From the NCBI GenBank assembly GCA_047974225.1, contig JBKECD010000026.1:1-50717 (forward strand): a DNA stretch of 50,717 bases. The letters run 5' to 3'. Shown in pieces: positions 41,018 through 49,377 of the stretch. Below the pieces are notes generated by a model. It searched no databases, was not told the origin of the DNA, and saw nothing but the letters and a program-made list of their open reading frames with translations. Numbering within the stretch: the stretch's first letter is position 1; the number at the start of each line of letters is the position of its first letter. Origin of the DNA: JBKEDC01 sp047974225 (lineage in GTDB: Bacteria > Bacteroidota > Bacteroidia > Bacteroidales > Prolixibacteraceae). A program made the position numbers and the translations under genes.

Positions 41018-41854
41018 ATGGAAAACTTATTTATTCATTGGAATGTCAATCCTGAAATCTTCCACATTGGCAGCTTGTCGGTGCGTTGGTATGGCTTGAT
41101 GTTTGCCCTCGGATTCTTAATTGGCTACAACATTGTGGAGCGCATGCTCAAACGAGAGGGTGATGATGTGAAATGGATGGACAGTTTGTTCATGTATATG
41201 CTCATCGCCACCATTGTGGGCGCGCGATTAGGTCATGTGTTCTTCTATGCATGGGACTATTATAAGCACAATCTCGGCGAAATCCTGATGGTGTGGCATG
41301 GCGGGCTTGCCAGTCATGGCGGCACGATTGGAATTTTCATTGCACTTCTTTTTTGGAGCAAGAAGATTTCAAAACGTCCGATTTATTGGATACTCGATAG
41401 AGTAGTTGTGCCCACAGCATTGGTGGCAGCGATGATTCGTTTTGGCAATCTGATGAACTCTGAGATTTATGGCATCGAAACGAGCATGCCTTGGGGCTTC
41501 ATCTTCGAAAGAAACCACGAAACCGTGGCGAAACATCCTACTCAGATTTATGAATCATTGAGCTATCTATTCTCATTCATTCTCCTCATGTTTTTGTATT
41601 TCAAAACAGAAATTCGCAAGCGTGAGGGCTTTATCTTCGGGCTGTTTTTTGTGTTGATTTTCGTAGCTCGATTCTTCATCGAGTTCATCAAAGAAGACCA
41701 AGAAGCTTTTGAAGCCACAATGACACTCAACATGGGGCAGTGGCTCAGTATTCCGTTTGTCATCTTCGGAGGCTACATGATGTGGCGTGCGATGAATCGT
41801 CCGCCTGTTGCGTATAAGCCATCGGGGGGAAATAAGAAAGCAACTAAGAAATAA
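41018..41854 (+). CDS. lgt: Prolipoprotein diacylglyceryl transferase, first paralogue
   Basis: The 278-residue inner-membrane enzyme transfers diacylglycerol from phosphatidylglycerol to the lipobox cysteine of prolipoproteins. Lgt marks are R-W-Y-G-L-M-F (25-31), WHGGLASHGG (92-101), the signature R-F-G-N-L-M-N-S-E-I-Y-G (about 141-152) and K-H-P-T-Q-I-Y-E. About seven membrane helices are visible. It is followed after two bases by a second complete copy. Confidence 0.95.
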   Translation: MENLFIHWNVNPEIFHIGSLSVRWYGLMFALGFLIGYNIVERMLKREGDDVKWMDSLFMYMLIATIVGARLGHVFFYAWDYYKHNLGEILMVWHGGLASHGGTIGIFIALLFWSKKISKRPIYWILDRVVVPTALVAAMIRFGNLMNSEIYGIETSMPWGFIFERNHETVAKHPTQIYESLSYLFSFILLMFLYFKTEIRKREGFIFGLFFVLIFVARFFIEFIKEDQEAFEATMTLNMGQWLSIPFVIFGGYMMWRAMNRPPVAYKPSGGNKKATKK

Positions 41855-41856
41855 CG

Positions 41857-42645
41857 ATGAACTTAAGCTTCATCACATGGGATGTCAGTCCCATAGCATT
41901 TCAATTTGGGGCAACCGAATTGAGATGGTATGGGCTGATGTTTCCGGTGGCATTCACCTTGGGGTATTTCTTGGGACGGAAGATGTTTAAGCGAGAAGGC
42001 GTAAGCCTTGAGCTGGTCGATACCTTATTTATTCTCATCTTCATTTCGGGCATGCTCGGTGCGCGATTAGCGCACGTTTTCTTTTATGATTGGGCATTCT
42101 TTCGCGAACACCCGTCTGAAATACTCAAAACATGGCATGGCGGATTGGCAAGTCATGGTGGGGTAGTTGGGGTGATGTTGGCGTTGTTCATCTGGAGCAA
42201 AGCGACAGGAAAGACTTCGTTTTTGTGGGTGATGGACAAGGTGGCGGTGTGCGCAGCACCCTTGGCAGGATTGATTCGCATCGGCAACCTCATGAACTCG
42301 GAAATCTATGGCACAGCCACTAATTTGCCTTGGGGATTCATCTTTGTATTTAATGGTGAAACCATAGCAAAGCATCCCACCCAAATTTATGAGGCGATTT
42401 GTTATTTCATTGTTTTTGGCATTCTTTATTTTCAATTTTTCAAGCGAAAAGCTTATCTGCGCGAAGGATTTCTAAGTGGTTTGTTTGCTGTGATGGTCTT
42501 TAGTGCACGTTTTCTGATTGAATTCATCAAAAACGACCAAAGCGCATTTGAAGCAGGCATGAGGCTCAACATGGGGCAGTGGCTGAGTGTTCCTTTAATA
42601 TTGTATGGAGTGTGGTTGGTGAGGCGAAGCCGAAAGGCGGATTAA
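41857..42645 (+). CDS. lgt: Prolipoprotein diacylglyceryl transferase, second paralogue
   Basis: The 262-residue second Lgt is complete: L-R-W-Y-G-L-M-F, WHGGLASHGG, R-I-G-N-L-M-N-S-E-I-Y-G and K-H-P-T-Q-I-Y-E are all conserved, so both copies look active. The two proteins share roughly half of their residues by eye, with the differences concentrated in the periplasmic head and linker regions. This implies an old duplication, not a recent one. The two-base spacing implies co-translation. The window's several lipoproteins are potential substrates, but division of labour between the copies is unknown. Confidence 0.95.
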   Translation: MNLSFITWDVSPIAFQFGATELRWYGLMFPVAFTLGYFLGRKMFKREGVSLELVDTLFILIFISGMLGARLAHVFFYDWAFFREHPSEILKTWHGGLASHGGVVGVMLALFIWSKATGKTSFLWVMDKVAVCAAPLAGLIRIGNLMNSEIYGTATNLPWGFIFVFNGETIAKHPTQIYEAICYFIVFGILYFQFFKRKAYLREGFLSGLFAVMVFSARFLIEFIKNDQSAFEAGMRLNMGQWLSVPLILYGVWLVRRSRKAD

Positions 42646-42700
42646 TTTCGCATGGAACGGCGCTCTAATTTCTAAATTTTAATTAAATCATAAAAGCAGG

Positions 42701-43690
42701 ATGTTTTTTTCAATCATTGTTCCGGTGTATAATCGCAAGGAGGAGTTGGAGGAGTTAATTCAAAGTCTTTCTACGCAGGAGTCTGGCGATTTTGAAATTA
42801 TTGTGGTGGAAGATGGTTCATCAGAAAGATGTGATGATGTGGTGGCAGAATATGCAGCCTCTTTGGATATTAAATATTTTTTCAAGTCAAATTCAGGACC
42901 AGGATTGACACGCAACTTTGGAGCTGAAAGAAGTAGGGGAGATTATTTGATATTTCTCGATTCAGACTGCATTGTTCCACCCCGATACCTCGAGGCACTT
43001 GAAGAGGAGCTGAATAATCGGGATTGCGACGCCTTTGGTGGTGCCGACCGAGCGGATGACTCATTCACCGATACGCAAAAGGCGATAAATTATTCGATGA
43101 CTTCGTTTTTCACCACCGGAGGTATCCGTGGGAAGTCGAAAAGTATCGACAAGTTTTATCCTAGAAGCTTTAATATGGGAATTAAGCGAAGTGTTTTCAA
43201 TGCTTTAGGCGGTTTTTCGAATATGCGTTTTGGTGAAGATGTGGATTTAAGTTATAGAATAATTGAGAATGGATATAGCAGTAGGCTTTTCCCGTCAGCG
43301 TGGGTTTATCACAAACGGCGCACCAACTTTAAGCAGTTTTTCAAGCAGGTTTTCAACTCGGGCGTTGCACGTGTTGTATTGACTAAAAAGCATCCTAATA
43401 CCTTAAAGTTAGTGCATTTATTGCCATCTCTTTTCACCCTTGCATGTCTATTTGTATTGTTTGCTTCGTGCCTTTATTGGCAGTCGGCTATGCTACTATC
43501 GCCATTTGTGATTTTAATTTTTCTAGATGCGCTGCTAAGGACTAAGAGTGTTGTTGTGAGTTTATTGTCCATCGCCTCATCATTTGTGCAATTGTTGGGT
43601 TATGGTAGCGGTCTTATCATTGGCTGGTGGAAAATACAAGTCTGCAAACAGCAAGGATATACTCCTTTTATCAAGAAATTTTACGACTAA
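42701..43690 (+). CDS. Family 2 glycosyltransferase
   Basis: The 329-residue GT2 enzyme has an N-terminal GT-A domain (FSIIVPVYNRKEEL at 3-16; D-x-D as L-D-S-D-C at 86-90; the catalytic-type motif GEDVDLSYRI at about 186-195) and three or four C-terminal membrane helices (about 245-305). It probably adds a sugar to a lipid-linked or cell-surface acceptor at the inner membrane; donor and acceptor are unknown. It starts 55 bases after lgt2. Confidence 0.88.
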   Translation: MFFSIIVPVYNRKEELEELIQSLSTQESGDFEIIVVEDGSSERCDDVVAEYAASLDIKYFFKSNSGPGLTRNFGAERSRGDYLIFLDSDCIVPPRYLEALEEELNNRDCDAFGGADRADDSFTDTQKAINYSMTSFFTTGGIRGKSKSIDKFYPRSFNMGIKRSVFNALGGFSNMRFGEDVDLSYRIIENGYSSRLFPSAWVYHKRRTNFKQFFKQVFNSGVARVVLTKKHPNTLKLVHLLPSLFTLACLFVLFASCLYWQSAMLLSPFVILIFLDALLRTKSVVVSLLSIASSFVQLLGYGSGLIIGWWKIQVCKQQGYTPFIKKFYD

Positions 43691-43705
43691 AGCGAAAAGG
43701 ATTCG

Positions 43706-43713
43706 TATATTTG
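43706..43713 (+). promoter_or_regulatory. -7 box before the PhnA-type gene
   Basis: TATATTTG matches TAnnTTTG, 38 bases before the ATG. TTTTA lies 22 bases upstream as a possible weak -33 box. Confidence 0.45.
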
Positions 43714-43751
43714 TCCCCATATCAATCGAAAAAATCAATAAGAAAACAAGT

Positions 43752-44318
43752 ATGAGTATTGAAAAGACCCTGAAAGAGAGAAGTGGTGAAGTGTGTGAAT
43801 TGTGTGGAGCAACCGATGGTTTGACTGTTTATGCCATTCCTCCAGTGGAAGAAAATCATAGTGATAAATGTATTTTGGTGTGTGCCAAATGTGCGAGTGA
43901 AATCAATGGCGAGGAGCTTGATGTGAACCATTGGCGATGCCTAAACGATTCGGCTTGGAGCGAAGTGCCTGCCGTGCAAGTGATGGCCTATCGCATGTTG
44001 AGCCGATTGAATGCTGAAGGCTGGGCAAATGATTTGAAAGATATGCTCTATATGGACGAAGAGCAACTGAAGTGGGCGAAGCAAGGCATGAGCGATGACG
44101 CTGCGGTGAAGCACATTGATTCTAACGGAGCCGTACTTTCAGCAGGCGACTCGGTGGTGCTCATCAAGGATTTGGTGGTGAAAGGTGGCGGTTTTACTGC
44201 CAAACGAGGCACGGCAGTGCGTAATATTTCATTGGTGGCTGACAATCCCGATCACATCGAGGGAAAAGTCAATGGTCAGCAGATTGTGATTCTCACACAG
44301 TATGTGAAGAAGAACTAA
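43752..44318 (+). CDS. PhnA/YjdM-type zinc-ribbon protein
   Basis: The 188-residue protein begins with a zinc ribbon, C-E-L-C (15-18) and C-A-K-C (about 45-48), and ends with the PhnA C-terminal domain (DSNGAVLSAGDSVVLIKDL; KGGGFTAKRGTAVRNISLV). The family was once called alkylphosphonate utilisation protein PhnA but is not a phosphonate hydrolase, and its function is unsettled. I chose the ATG at 43752; the open frame runs back into the glycosyltransferase gene but the family starts with M-S-I-E-K. A strong terminator follows. Confidence 0.88.
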   Translation: MSIEKTLKERSGEVCELCGATDGLTVYAIPPVEENHSDKCILVCAKCASEINGEELDVNHWRCLNDSAWSEVPAVQVMAYRMLSRLNAEGWANDLKDMLYMDEEQLKWAKQGMSDDAAVKHIDSNGAVLSAGDSVVLIKDLVVKGGGFTAKRGTAVRNISLVADNPDHIEGKVNGQQIVILTQYVKKN

Positions 44319-44340
44319 GAACACAAATTAGAGCATATCG

Positions 44341-44385
44341 AAAGCCCCTCCGATGAAATATTTCATCGGAGGGGCTTTTTCTTTA
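44341..44385 (+). terminator. Terminator of the PhnA-type gene
   Basis: A perfect palindrome with 19-base arms (core GCCCCTCCGATGAAA, 44341-44378) is followed by TTCTTT; the stem ends in a T-run. Confidence 0.92.
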
Positions 44386-44395
44386 CCGTATTTAC

Positions 44396-44403
44396 TATAT
44401 TTG
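44396..44403 (+). promoter_or_regulatory. -7 box before the prolyl oligopeptidase gene
   Basis: TATATTTG matches TAnnTTTG, 37 bases before the ATG, immediately after the terminator. Confidence 0.5.
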
Positions 44404-44440
44404 CTGACCTAAATTAAAGGAAACTTCTAAAATATTTCTT

Positions 44441-46603
44441 ATGCAGATGAACAAAAGCAAAATGCTATCGGCAACTTTCATGAGTTGTTGCCTCGTGAGC
44501 TTGGCAATTGCGCCGGCTTGCAACTCGATTTCAACCAAAAGAATGAAAATGAATCAAGAGATTAGCTATCCCCAAGCTCAAAAGGGGAGTGTGAGTGATG
44601 ACTATTTTGGAACGGCCGTTGCCGACCCTTATCGGTGGATGGAAGATGACAACAGCGAGGAAACCAAGCAATGGGTAGATGCTGAAAATGCAGCTACATT
44701 CAACTACCTCGACCAAATTCCTTTCCGTGATGCCATTAAGAACCGACTGACAGAAGTGTGGGACTATGCTTCTGTTTCAGCTCCTTACAAAGTGCGGAAC
44801 TATTGGTTGGAGATGCGTAATAATGGCAAGCAAAACCAAAGTGTGCTATATTATAGAAGCTCGCTCGATGAGGAAGCTCAGCTTTTGTTCGACCCCAACA
44901 CGCTTTCTGAAGACGGAACAGTGGCGTTGAGCGATTATGCAATTTCAAAAGATGGCAAGTATTTGGCTTATGCAATTTCTCGCTCAGGCTCGGATTGGCG
45001 CGAAATATTTGTGATGGATATTGCATCGAAAGAACTTTTAGCCGACCATATCGTGTGGGCAAAATTCACTGGCATTGCTTGGTATAAAGATGGTTTTTAC
45101 TATACCCGCTATCCAAAACCTGCCGATGGCGACGCTTTGAAAGGAGAAAATCGTGATTCGCAAATATTCTACCACAAAGTTGGCACTTCGCAAGATAAAG
45201 ATGTGCTTGCCTATGAGGACAAGGCAAACCCTAAATGGGGTTATTCAATCAATGTGAGTCAGGATGAAAAATATGGCTTCATCTACACCACAGAATCAAC
45301 TTCGGGGGCTCGTTTGGCTACTTTCAAGCCTGATGGCAAGAAAATCATCCCCCAACAAATTGTATCAAATTTCGATAATAATTGGAGTGTCGTGAAAGCG
45401 ATAGATGATAAGTTTTTGGTGAAGACCAACTGGAAAGCTCCCAAGTATCAATTGCTCGAACTTGATGCCAAGAAACCAAACTTAGACAATGCGAAGGTGC
45501 TGATTCCTGAAGTAGAAGAAACGCTCGAAGGGGTGAGATATACCGGAGGAAAGCTTTTCTGTTTCTATCTGAAAGATGCCAAATCATTGGTGAAAGTGTA
45601 TAATCCGAATGGCGAATTTGAAAGCGATGTGCAAATGGGCATTGGCTCGGCTAGCGGGTTTGGCGGTGATGAGGATGCTGACTTTACATTCTATACGCTC
45701 ACTTCTTTCACCACGCCTTCCGACACTTATAAATATGACATTGCCACAGGCAAGTCCACGCTTTATAAGCAATCAGCCATTCAATTTGATGGCTCGCAAT
45801 ATGAAACCAAGCAAGTGTTTTATGCCAGTAAGGATGGCACACAAGTGCCCATGTTTATTATCCACAAAAAAGGATTGGCACTCGATGGCACAAACCCCAC
45901 CTTACTTTATGGCTATGGTGGTTTCAACAATGCTATTTCTCCGGGTTTCAGCATTACACGCATTCCATGGCTCGAAAATGGAGGCGTTGTAGCGGTGGCG
46001 AACATTCGTGGAGGGGGCGAATATGGTGCGGCGTGGCACAAAGCCGGCACGAAGTTGCAGAAGCAAAACGTGTTTGACGATTTCATCGCTGCGGCTGAAT
46101 ATCTGCAAGCGGAAAAATATACCTCGCCTGCCAAGACTGTCATTCAAGGGGGCTCAAATGGCGGATTGCTCGTGGGGGCTTGCCTCACACAGCGTCCAGA
46201 CTTATTTGCCGTGGCTCTGCCTGCGGTGGGCGTGCTCGACATGCTTCGCTATCAGCATTTCACCATCGGAAGATATTGGGCGACCGACTATGGCACGAGC
46301 GAAGATTCTCCAGAGATGTTCGACTACCTCTATGCCTATTCACCGCTGCACAATGTGAAAGAAAATCAGGTCTATCCCGCCACTTTAGTCACCACTGCCG
46401 ACCATGACGACCGGGTAGTGCCAGCGCACTCCTTCAAGTTTGCCGCCACGTTGCAAGAAAAAGCCGCACACGACAACCCTTTGCTCATCATGATTTCAAA
46501 AGATGCTGGTCATGGTGCTGGAAAACCAAAATCGAAGACAATAGAAGAATATGCCAATATTTGGGCTTTCACCTTATTCAATATGGATGAAGTTTATCAA
46601 TAG
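44441..46603 (+). CDS. Prolyl oligopeptidase family serine peptidase (S9A), probable lipoprotein
   Basis: The 720-residue enzyme cleaves short peptides after proline. The N-terminal 27 residues form a lipoprotein-type signal with APAC. A seven-bladed propeller region (about 90-440) is followed by the hydrolase domain with the full triad S572 (GGSNGGLLVG), D656 (ADHDDRVVPAHS) and H691 (DAGHGAGKP). The substrate is probably peptides in the periplasm. It stands alone between terminators. Confidence 0.94.
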   Translation: MQMNKSKMLSATFMSCCLVSLAIAPACNSISTKRMKMNQEISYPQAQKGSVSDDYFGTAVADPYRWMEDDNSEETKQWVDAENAATFNYLDQIPFRDAIKNRLTEVWDYASVSAPYKVRNYWLEMRNNGKQNQSVLYYRSSLDEEAQLLFDPNTLSEDGTVALSDYAISKDGKYLAYAISRSGSDWREIFVMDIASKELLADHIVWAKFTGIAWYKDGFYYTRYPKPADGDALKGENRDSQIFYHKVGTSQDKDVLAYEDKANPKWGYSINVSQDEKYGFIYTTESTSGARLATFKPDGKKIIPQQIVSNFDNNWSVVKAIDDKFLVKTNWKAPKYQLLELDAKKPNLDNAKVLIPEVEETLEGVRYTGGKLFCFYLKDAKSLVKVYNPNGEFESDVQMGIGSASGFGGDEDADFTFYTLTSFTTPSDTYKYDIATGKSTLYKQSAIQFDGSQYETKQVFYASKDGTQVPMFIIHKKGLALDGTNPTLLYGYGGFNNAISPGFSITRIPWLENGGVVAVANIRGGGEYGAAWHKAGTKLQKQNVFDDFIAAAEYLQAEKYTSPAKTVIQGGSNGGLLVGACLTQRPDLFAVALPAVGVLDMLRYQHFTIGRYWATDYGTSEDSPEMFDYLYAYSPLHNVKENQVYPATLVTTADHDDRVVPAHSFKFAATLQEKAAHDNPLLIMISKDAGHGAGKPKSKTIEEYANIWAFTLFNMDEVYQ

Positions 46604-46620
46604 GCTTACAATTTAAAATT

Positions 46621-46650
46621 AAAGTGCCGCTTTCGAGTGGCACTTTTTTT
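46621..46650 (+). terminator. Terminator of the prolyl oligopeptidase gene
   Basis: AAAGTGCCGCT pairs with AGTGGCACTTT across a TTCG tetraloop (one G-T pair) and is followed by a T-run. Confidence 0.9.
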
Positions 46651-46700
46651 ATATCCGCAGAAAGAGTGGGGGATTTATTTTCTTTTGATATTAGGAAGAT

Positions 46701-46719
46701 ATATACACAAAGTGTATAT
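46701..46719. promoter_or_regulatory. Palindromic operator candidate before ptb
   Basis: ATATACAC-AAA-GTGTATAT is a perfect 8-bp inverted repeat lying 26 bases before the ptb start, where a regulator could cover the promoter. No strong -7 box is found here (TATATTAG at about 46715 is a weak one). Confidence 0.45.
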
Positions 46720-46744
46720 TAGCCCGAAATTAAACCAATAGCAT

Positions 46745-47644
46745 ATGTTTCAGAAACTATCCGACCTAGAAAGTGCCATCGAAAAGGGTGGCGAACGAAG
46801 AATTTTGTCTTTAGCTGTTTCTCATGATGAGCATTCCTTGGGTGCAATCGCTCGGGCATATCATCGGGGACTTATCACTCCGATTTTTGTGGGCGATGAA
46901 GCGAAAACCCGAGAAATCATTGCCGAACTCGGGCTCGAATTTGGGAGCGAAGTGGAGTTTATGAATGTGAAAGATGAAACCGAAGCGGTGCGTATTGCCG
47001 TGAGCTTGGTGAGCAGTGGGCGAGCGCACTTCCTGATGAAAGGAAAAGTGGCTACGCCATACCTATTAAAAGGTGTACTCAATAAGGATTGGGGATTGCG
47101 CACCGGTCGATTACTGTCGCACTTCGCCTATTTCGAGGTGGAAAACTACCACAAACTTATCGGGGTAACCGATGTGGCGATGAACATTGCCCCCAACCTG
47201 CAAGACAAAATTCAGATTGTGAATAATTCGGTGAGCTATCTGAATAAAATCGGTGTTGAAGAACCCAAAGTGGCAGTGCTCGGGGCGATTGAGATGGTGA
47301 ATGAAAACATGCAAGCCACGCTCGATGCCGCCTTGCTCTCGAAAATGCAGCAGCGCGACCAAATCAAAAACTGCATCATTGATGGACCGCTGGCTTTCGA
47401 CAATGCTGTGAGCATGGACAGTGCGAAGCACAAAAACATCAAAAGCCGAGTGGCTGGCGACACCGATATTCTGGTGATGCCCGACATTGAGGTGGGCAAT
47501 GTGCTTTATAAATCGCTCGTCTTCTTTGCCAAAGCTCGTGTGGCTTCGGTGATTCTCGGGGCAGCAGCCCCCATCGTGCTCACCTCGCGCAGCGATAGCG
47601 AAGACACGAAATATTATAGTATCCTTTTTGCAGCTCTTGGGTGA
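46745..47644 (+). CDS. ptb: Phosphate butyryltransferase
   Basis: The 299-residue acyl-phosphate transferase (phosphate acetyl/butaryl transferase family) exchanges CoA for phosphate on butyryl-CoA or branched acyl-CoA. Family segments are L-M-K-G-K-V-A-T-P-Y-L-L-K-G-V-L (about 97-112), G-V-T-D-V-A-M-N-I-A-P (about 139-149), A-V-L-G-A-I-E-M-V-N and G-A-A-A-P-I-V-L-T-S-R near the end. Length and the pairing with butyrate kinase point to Ptb rather than Pta. A palindrome upstream may be an operator. Confidence 0.93.
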   Translation: MFQKLSDLESAIEKGGERRILSLAVSHDEHSLGAIARAYHRGLITPIFVGDEAKTREIIAELGLEFGSEVEFMNVKDETEAVRIAVSLVSSGRAHFLMKGKVATPYLLKGVLNKDWGLRTGRLLSHFAYFEVENYHKLIGVTDVAMNIAPNLQDKIQIVNNSVSYLNKIGVEEPKVAVLGAIEMVNENMQATLDAALLSKMQQRDQIKNCIIDGPLAFDNAVSMDSAKHKNIKSRVAGDTDILVMPDIEVGNVLYKSLVFFAKARVASVILGAAAPIVLTSRSDSEDTKYYSILFAALG

Positions 47645-47672
47645 TACTTTACTTGCCTGTAAGGCAAAACTG

Positions 47673-47823
47673 TAATAGCCTAGGCATTTATGCCTAGGTA
47701 TAAGTACGGTGTTACATGAGGGCTGAAAGTCCGACCCATACAATATAAATCTATACGGGTCAGCCTTTCAGGCTTTGGTTTCATTTCGTTACTTATACCC
47801 TGGCATGAATGCCGGGGCTATTA
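47673..47823. repeat. 151-bp palindromic element, MITE-like
   Basis: A 34-base left end (47673-47706; begins TAATAGCC, contains AGGCATTTATGCCT) is nearly the reverse complement of the right end (47790-47823), with about five mismatches. Each end is itself a small palindrome. The middle has a further stem (GGGCTGAAAG ... CTTTCAGGC and ACCCATA ... TATACGGGT). Terminal inverted repeats without a transposase suggest a non-autonomous element. Confidence 0.7.
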
Positions 47824-47852
47824 CGGAATACCCTTTCAGGGTAACCCTGCAC

Positions 47853-47945
47853 TCAGGAACTCATAAACTCATAAACTCATAAACCCATAAACCCATAAAC
47901 CCATAAACCCATAAACCCATAAACCCATAAACCCATAACCCCATA
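47853..47945. repeat. ACTCATAAA/ACCCATAAA minisatellite, second array
   Basis: About ten 9-bp units, first ACTCATAAA then ACCCATAAA, run up to the buk start codon. The unit is the same as in the array at 2566-2682. Confidence 0.88.
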
Positions 47946-47950
47946 AAATC

Positions 47951-49027
47951 ATGTACAGAATTTTAGCTATTAATCCGGGTTCGACCTCGACCAAAATTGC
48001 GGTTTATCAAGACCAGCAATCTGTTTTTTTGAAAAACATCAAGCACTCTAATGAGGAGCTTGCTCCGTTTAATTCCATTGCCGAGCAATATCATTTCCGA
48101 AGAGATGTTATTCTTTCGGAATTGAAAGATGCCGATATTGAGATGGATAAAATCTCGGCTGTTATCGGTCGGGGCGGCTTGGTGAAGCCCATCGAGTCGG
48201 GCATTTATGAAGTGAATGACGCCTTGAAAGCCGACCTCAAAGCAGGGGTGCAAGGCGAGCATGCGAGCAATCTCGGCGGGCTGATTGCCGATGACATTGC
48301 CCAAAGTCTGAACAATGGCTGCAAAGCCTATATTGCCGACCCGGTGGTGGTGGACGAGCTGGAAGATGTGGCACGCATCAGCGGGCTGCCCGAGATGCCT
48401 CGACGCTCGATTTTCCATGCGCTCAATCAAAAAGCCGTGGCTCGTCTTTTTGCTCAAAGTCAAGGTAAAAAATATGACGAACTAAACCTCATCGTGGCAC
48501 ACATGGGAGGTGGAATTTCAGTAGGCGCACACCGAAAAGGTCGGGTGATTGATGTGAATGAAGCCATCACAGGCAGCGGGCCATTTTCGCCTGAGCGCTC
48601 GGGCACTTTGCCTGCGGGCGATGTGATAGAAGCTTGTTTCAGTGGCAAATACACCAAGGAAGAAATGAAAAAGAGAGTAGTGGGGCAAGGTGGAATAGTG
48701 GCTCACCTAGGCACAAACCAAGCACTCGAAGCCACTCAGCGAGCCGATGCAGGCGATGCACACGCCAAATTAATCATTGAAGCGATGTGCTATCAGGTGG
48801 CTAAGGAAATTGGCGCTTGCGCCACGGTGCTCAAAGGCGATATTGATGGCATCATCCTCACTGGAGGTATTGCCCAAAATGAGCGAGTGGTGGGAAATAT
48901 TCGTGGGCGTATAGAATTTCTCGCCCCCGTAACCGTTTATCCCGGTGAAGATGAAATGGAAGCTTTGATGCGCATCACCCTTTCCGCCTTAAAAGGCGAG
49001 GTGGAGTGTAAGAGTTATGAATTATGA
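47951..49027 (+). CDS. buk: Butyrate kinase
   Basis: The 358-residue acetokinase-family enzyme makes ATP and butyrate from butyryl phosphate. Visible are the N-terminal I-N-P-G-S-T-S-T-K-I-A (7-17), V-A-H-M-G-G-G-I-S-V-G-A-H (about 182-194), TGSGPFSPERSGTLP (about 207-221) and ILTGGIAQNERV (about 306-317). Length is typical (355-365). The last residues E-C-K-S-Y-E-L and the stop lie at the start of a repeat (GAGTTATGAATTATG), so the C-terminus may have been altered by it. With ptb it forms a butyrate or branched-chain acid pathway. Confidence 0.95.
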   Translation: MYRILAINPGSTSTKIAVYQDQQSVFLKNIKHSNEELAPFNSIAEQYHFRRDVILSELKDADIEMDKISAVIGRGGLVKPIESGIYEVNDALKADLKAGVQGEHASNLGGLIADDIAQSLNNGCKAYIADPVVVDELEDVARISGLPEMPRRSIFHALNQKAVARLFAQSQGKKYDELNLIVAHMGGGISVGAHRKGRVIDVNEAITGSGPFSPERSGTLPAGDVIEACFSGKYTKEEMKKRVVGQGGIVAHLGTNQALEATQRADAGDAHAKLIIEAMCYQVAKEIGACATVLKGDIDGIILTGGIAQNERVVGNIRGRIEFLAPVTVYPGEDEMEALMRITLSALKGEVECKSYEL

Positions 49028-49104
49028 ATTATGAGTTATGAATTATGAGTTGACCTAACGGTGATTAATCGCGAAGCCAATTCATAAGTCATAATTCATA
49101 ATTC
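49019..49104. repeat. Inverted repeat after buk
   Basis: A 27-base arm (49019-49045; GAATTATGAATTATGAG-type tandem words) is nearly the reverse complement of 49078-49104. The left arm begins inside the buk stop region. It forms a long AT-rich hairpin. Confidence 0.7.
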
Positions 49105-49142
49105 AAAGCATTCTCTTTGGGCAGAAAAGTCCGATGGAGTTT

Positions 49143-49188
49143 AATCAGGTCTTTCTCACGAGTGAGAAAGACCTGATTTTGTTTTTAG
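49143..49188 (+). terminator. Intrinsic terminator downstream of buk
   Basis: AATCAGGTCTTTCTCAC (49143-49159) pairs perfectly with 49162-49178 across a two-base GA loop and is followed by TTGTTTTTAG. Its right arm is the first unit of the following 43-bp array. Confidence 0.88.
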
Positions 49189-49377
49189 TCATTAAATCTA
49201 TTTAAGTAGAAAGACCTGATTTTGTTTTTAGTCATTAAATCTATTTAAGTAGAAAGGCTTGATTGTGTTTTTATCTGTTAAATCTATTTAAGTGGAAAGA
49301 CCTGATTTTGTTTTTATCTGTTGAGTCTATTTAAGTAGGAAGACTTGATTTTGTTCTTGCCTATTAATTTCCCCAGA
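49163..49377. repeat. 43-bp minisatellite derived from the terminator arm
   Basis: GAAAGACCTGATTTTG or close variants recur at intervals of exactly 43 bases (the first G of GACCTG at 49170, 49213, 49256, 49299, 49342). Each unit repeats the terminator's right arm, its T-tract and an AT-rich spacer ending CTATTTAAGT. Units two to five have no matching left arm. Confidence 0.88.

Larger units (their letters stand above)
47645..47950. other. Repeat-filled gap between ptb and buk
   Basis: This 306-bp interval contains a 151-bp palindromic element (47673-47823), a short CCCTGAAAG-like palindrome region and a minisatellite of ACTCATAAA/ACCCATAAA units (47853-47945) that ends six bases before the buk ATG. 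I see no clear promoter for buk. Confidence 0.7.
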
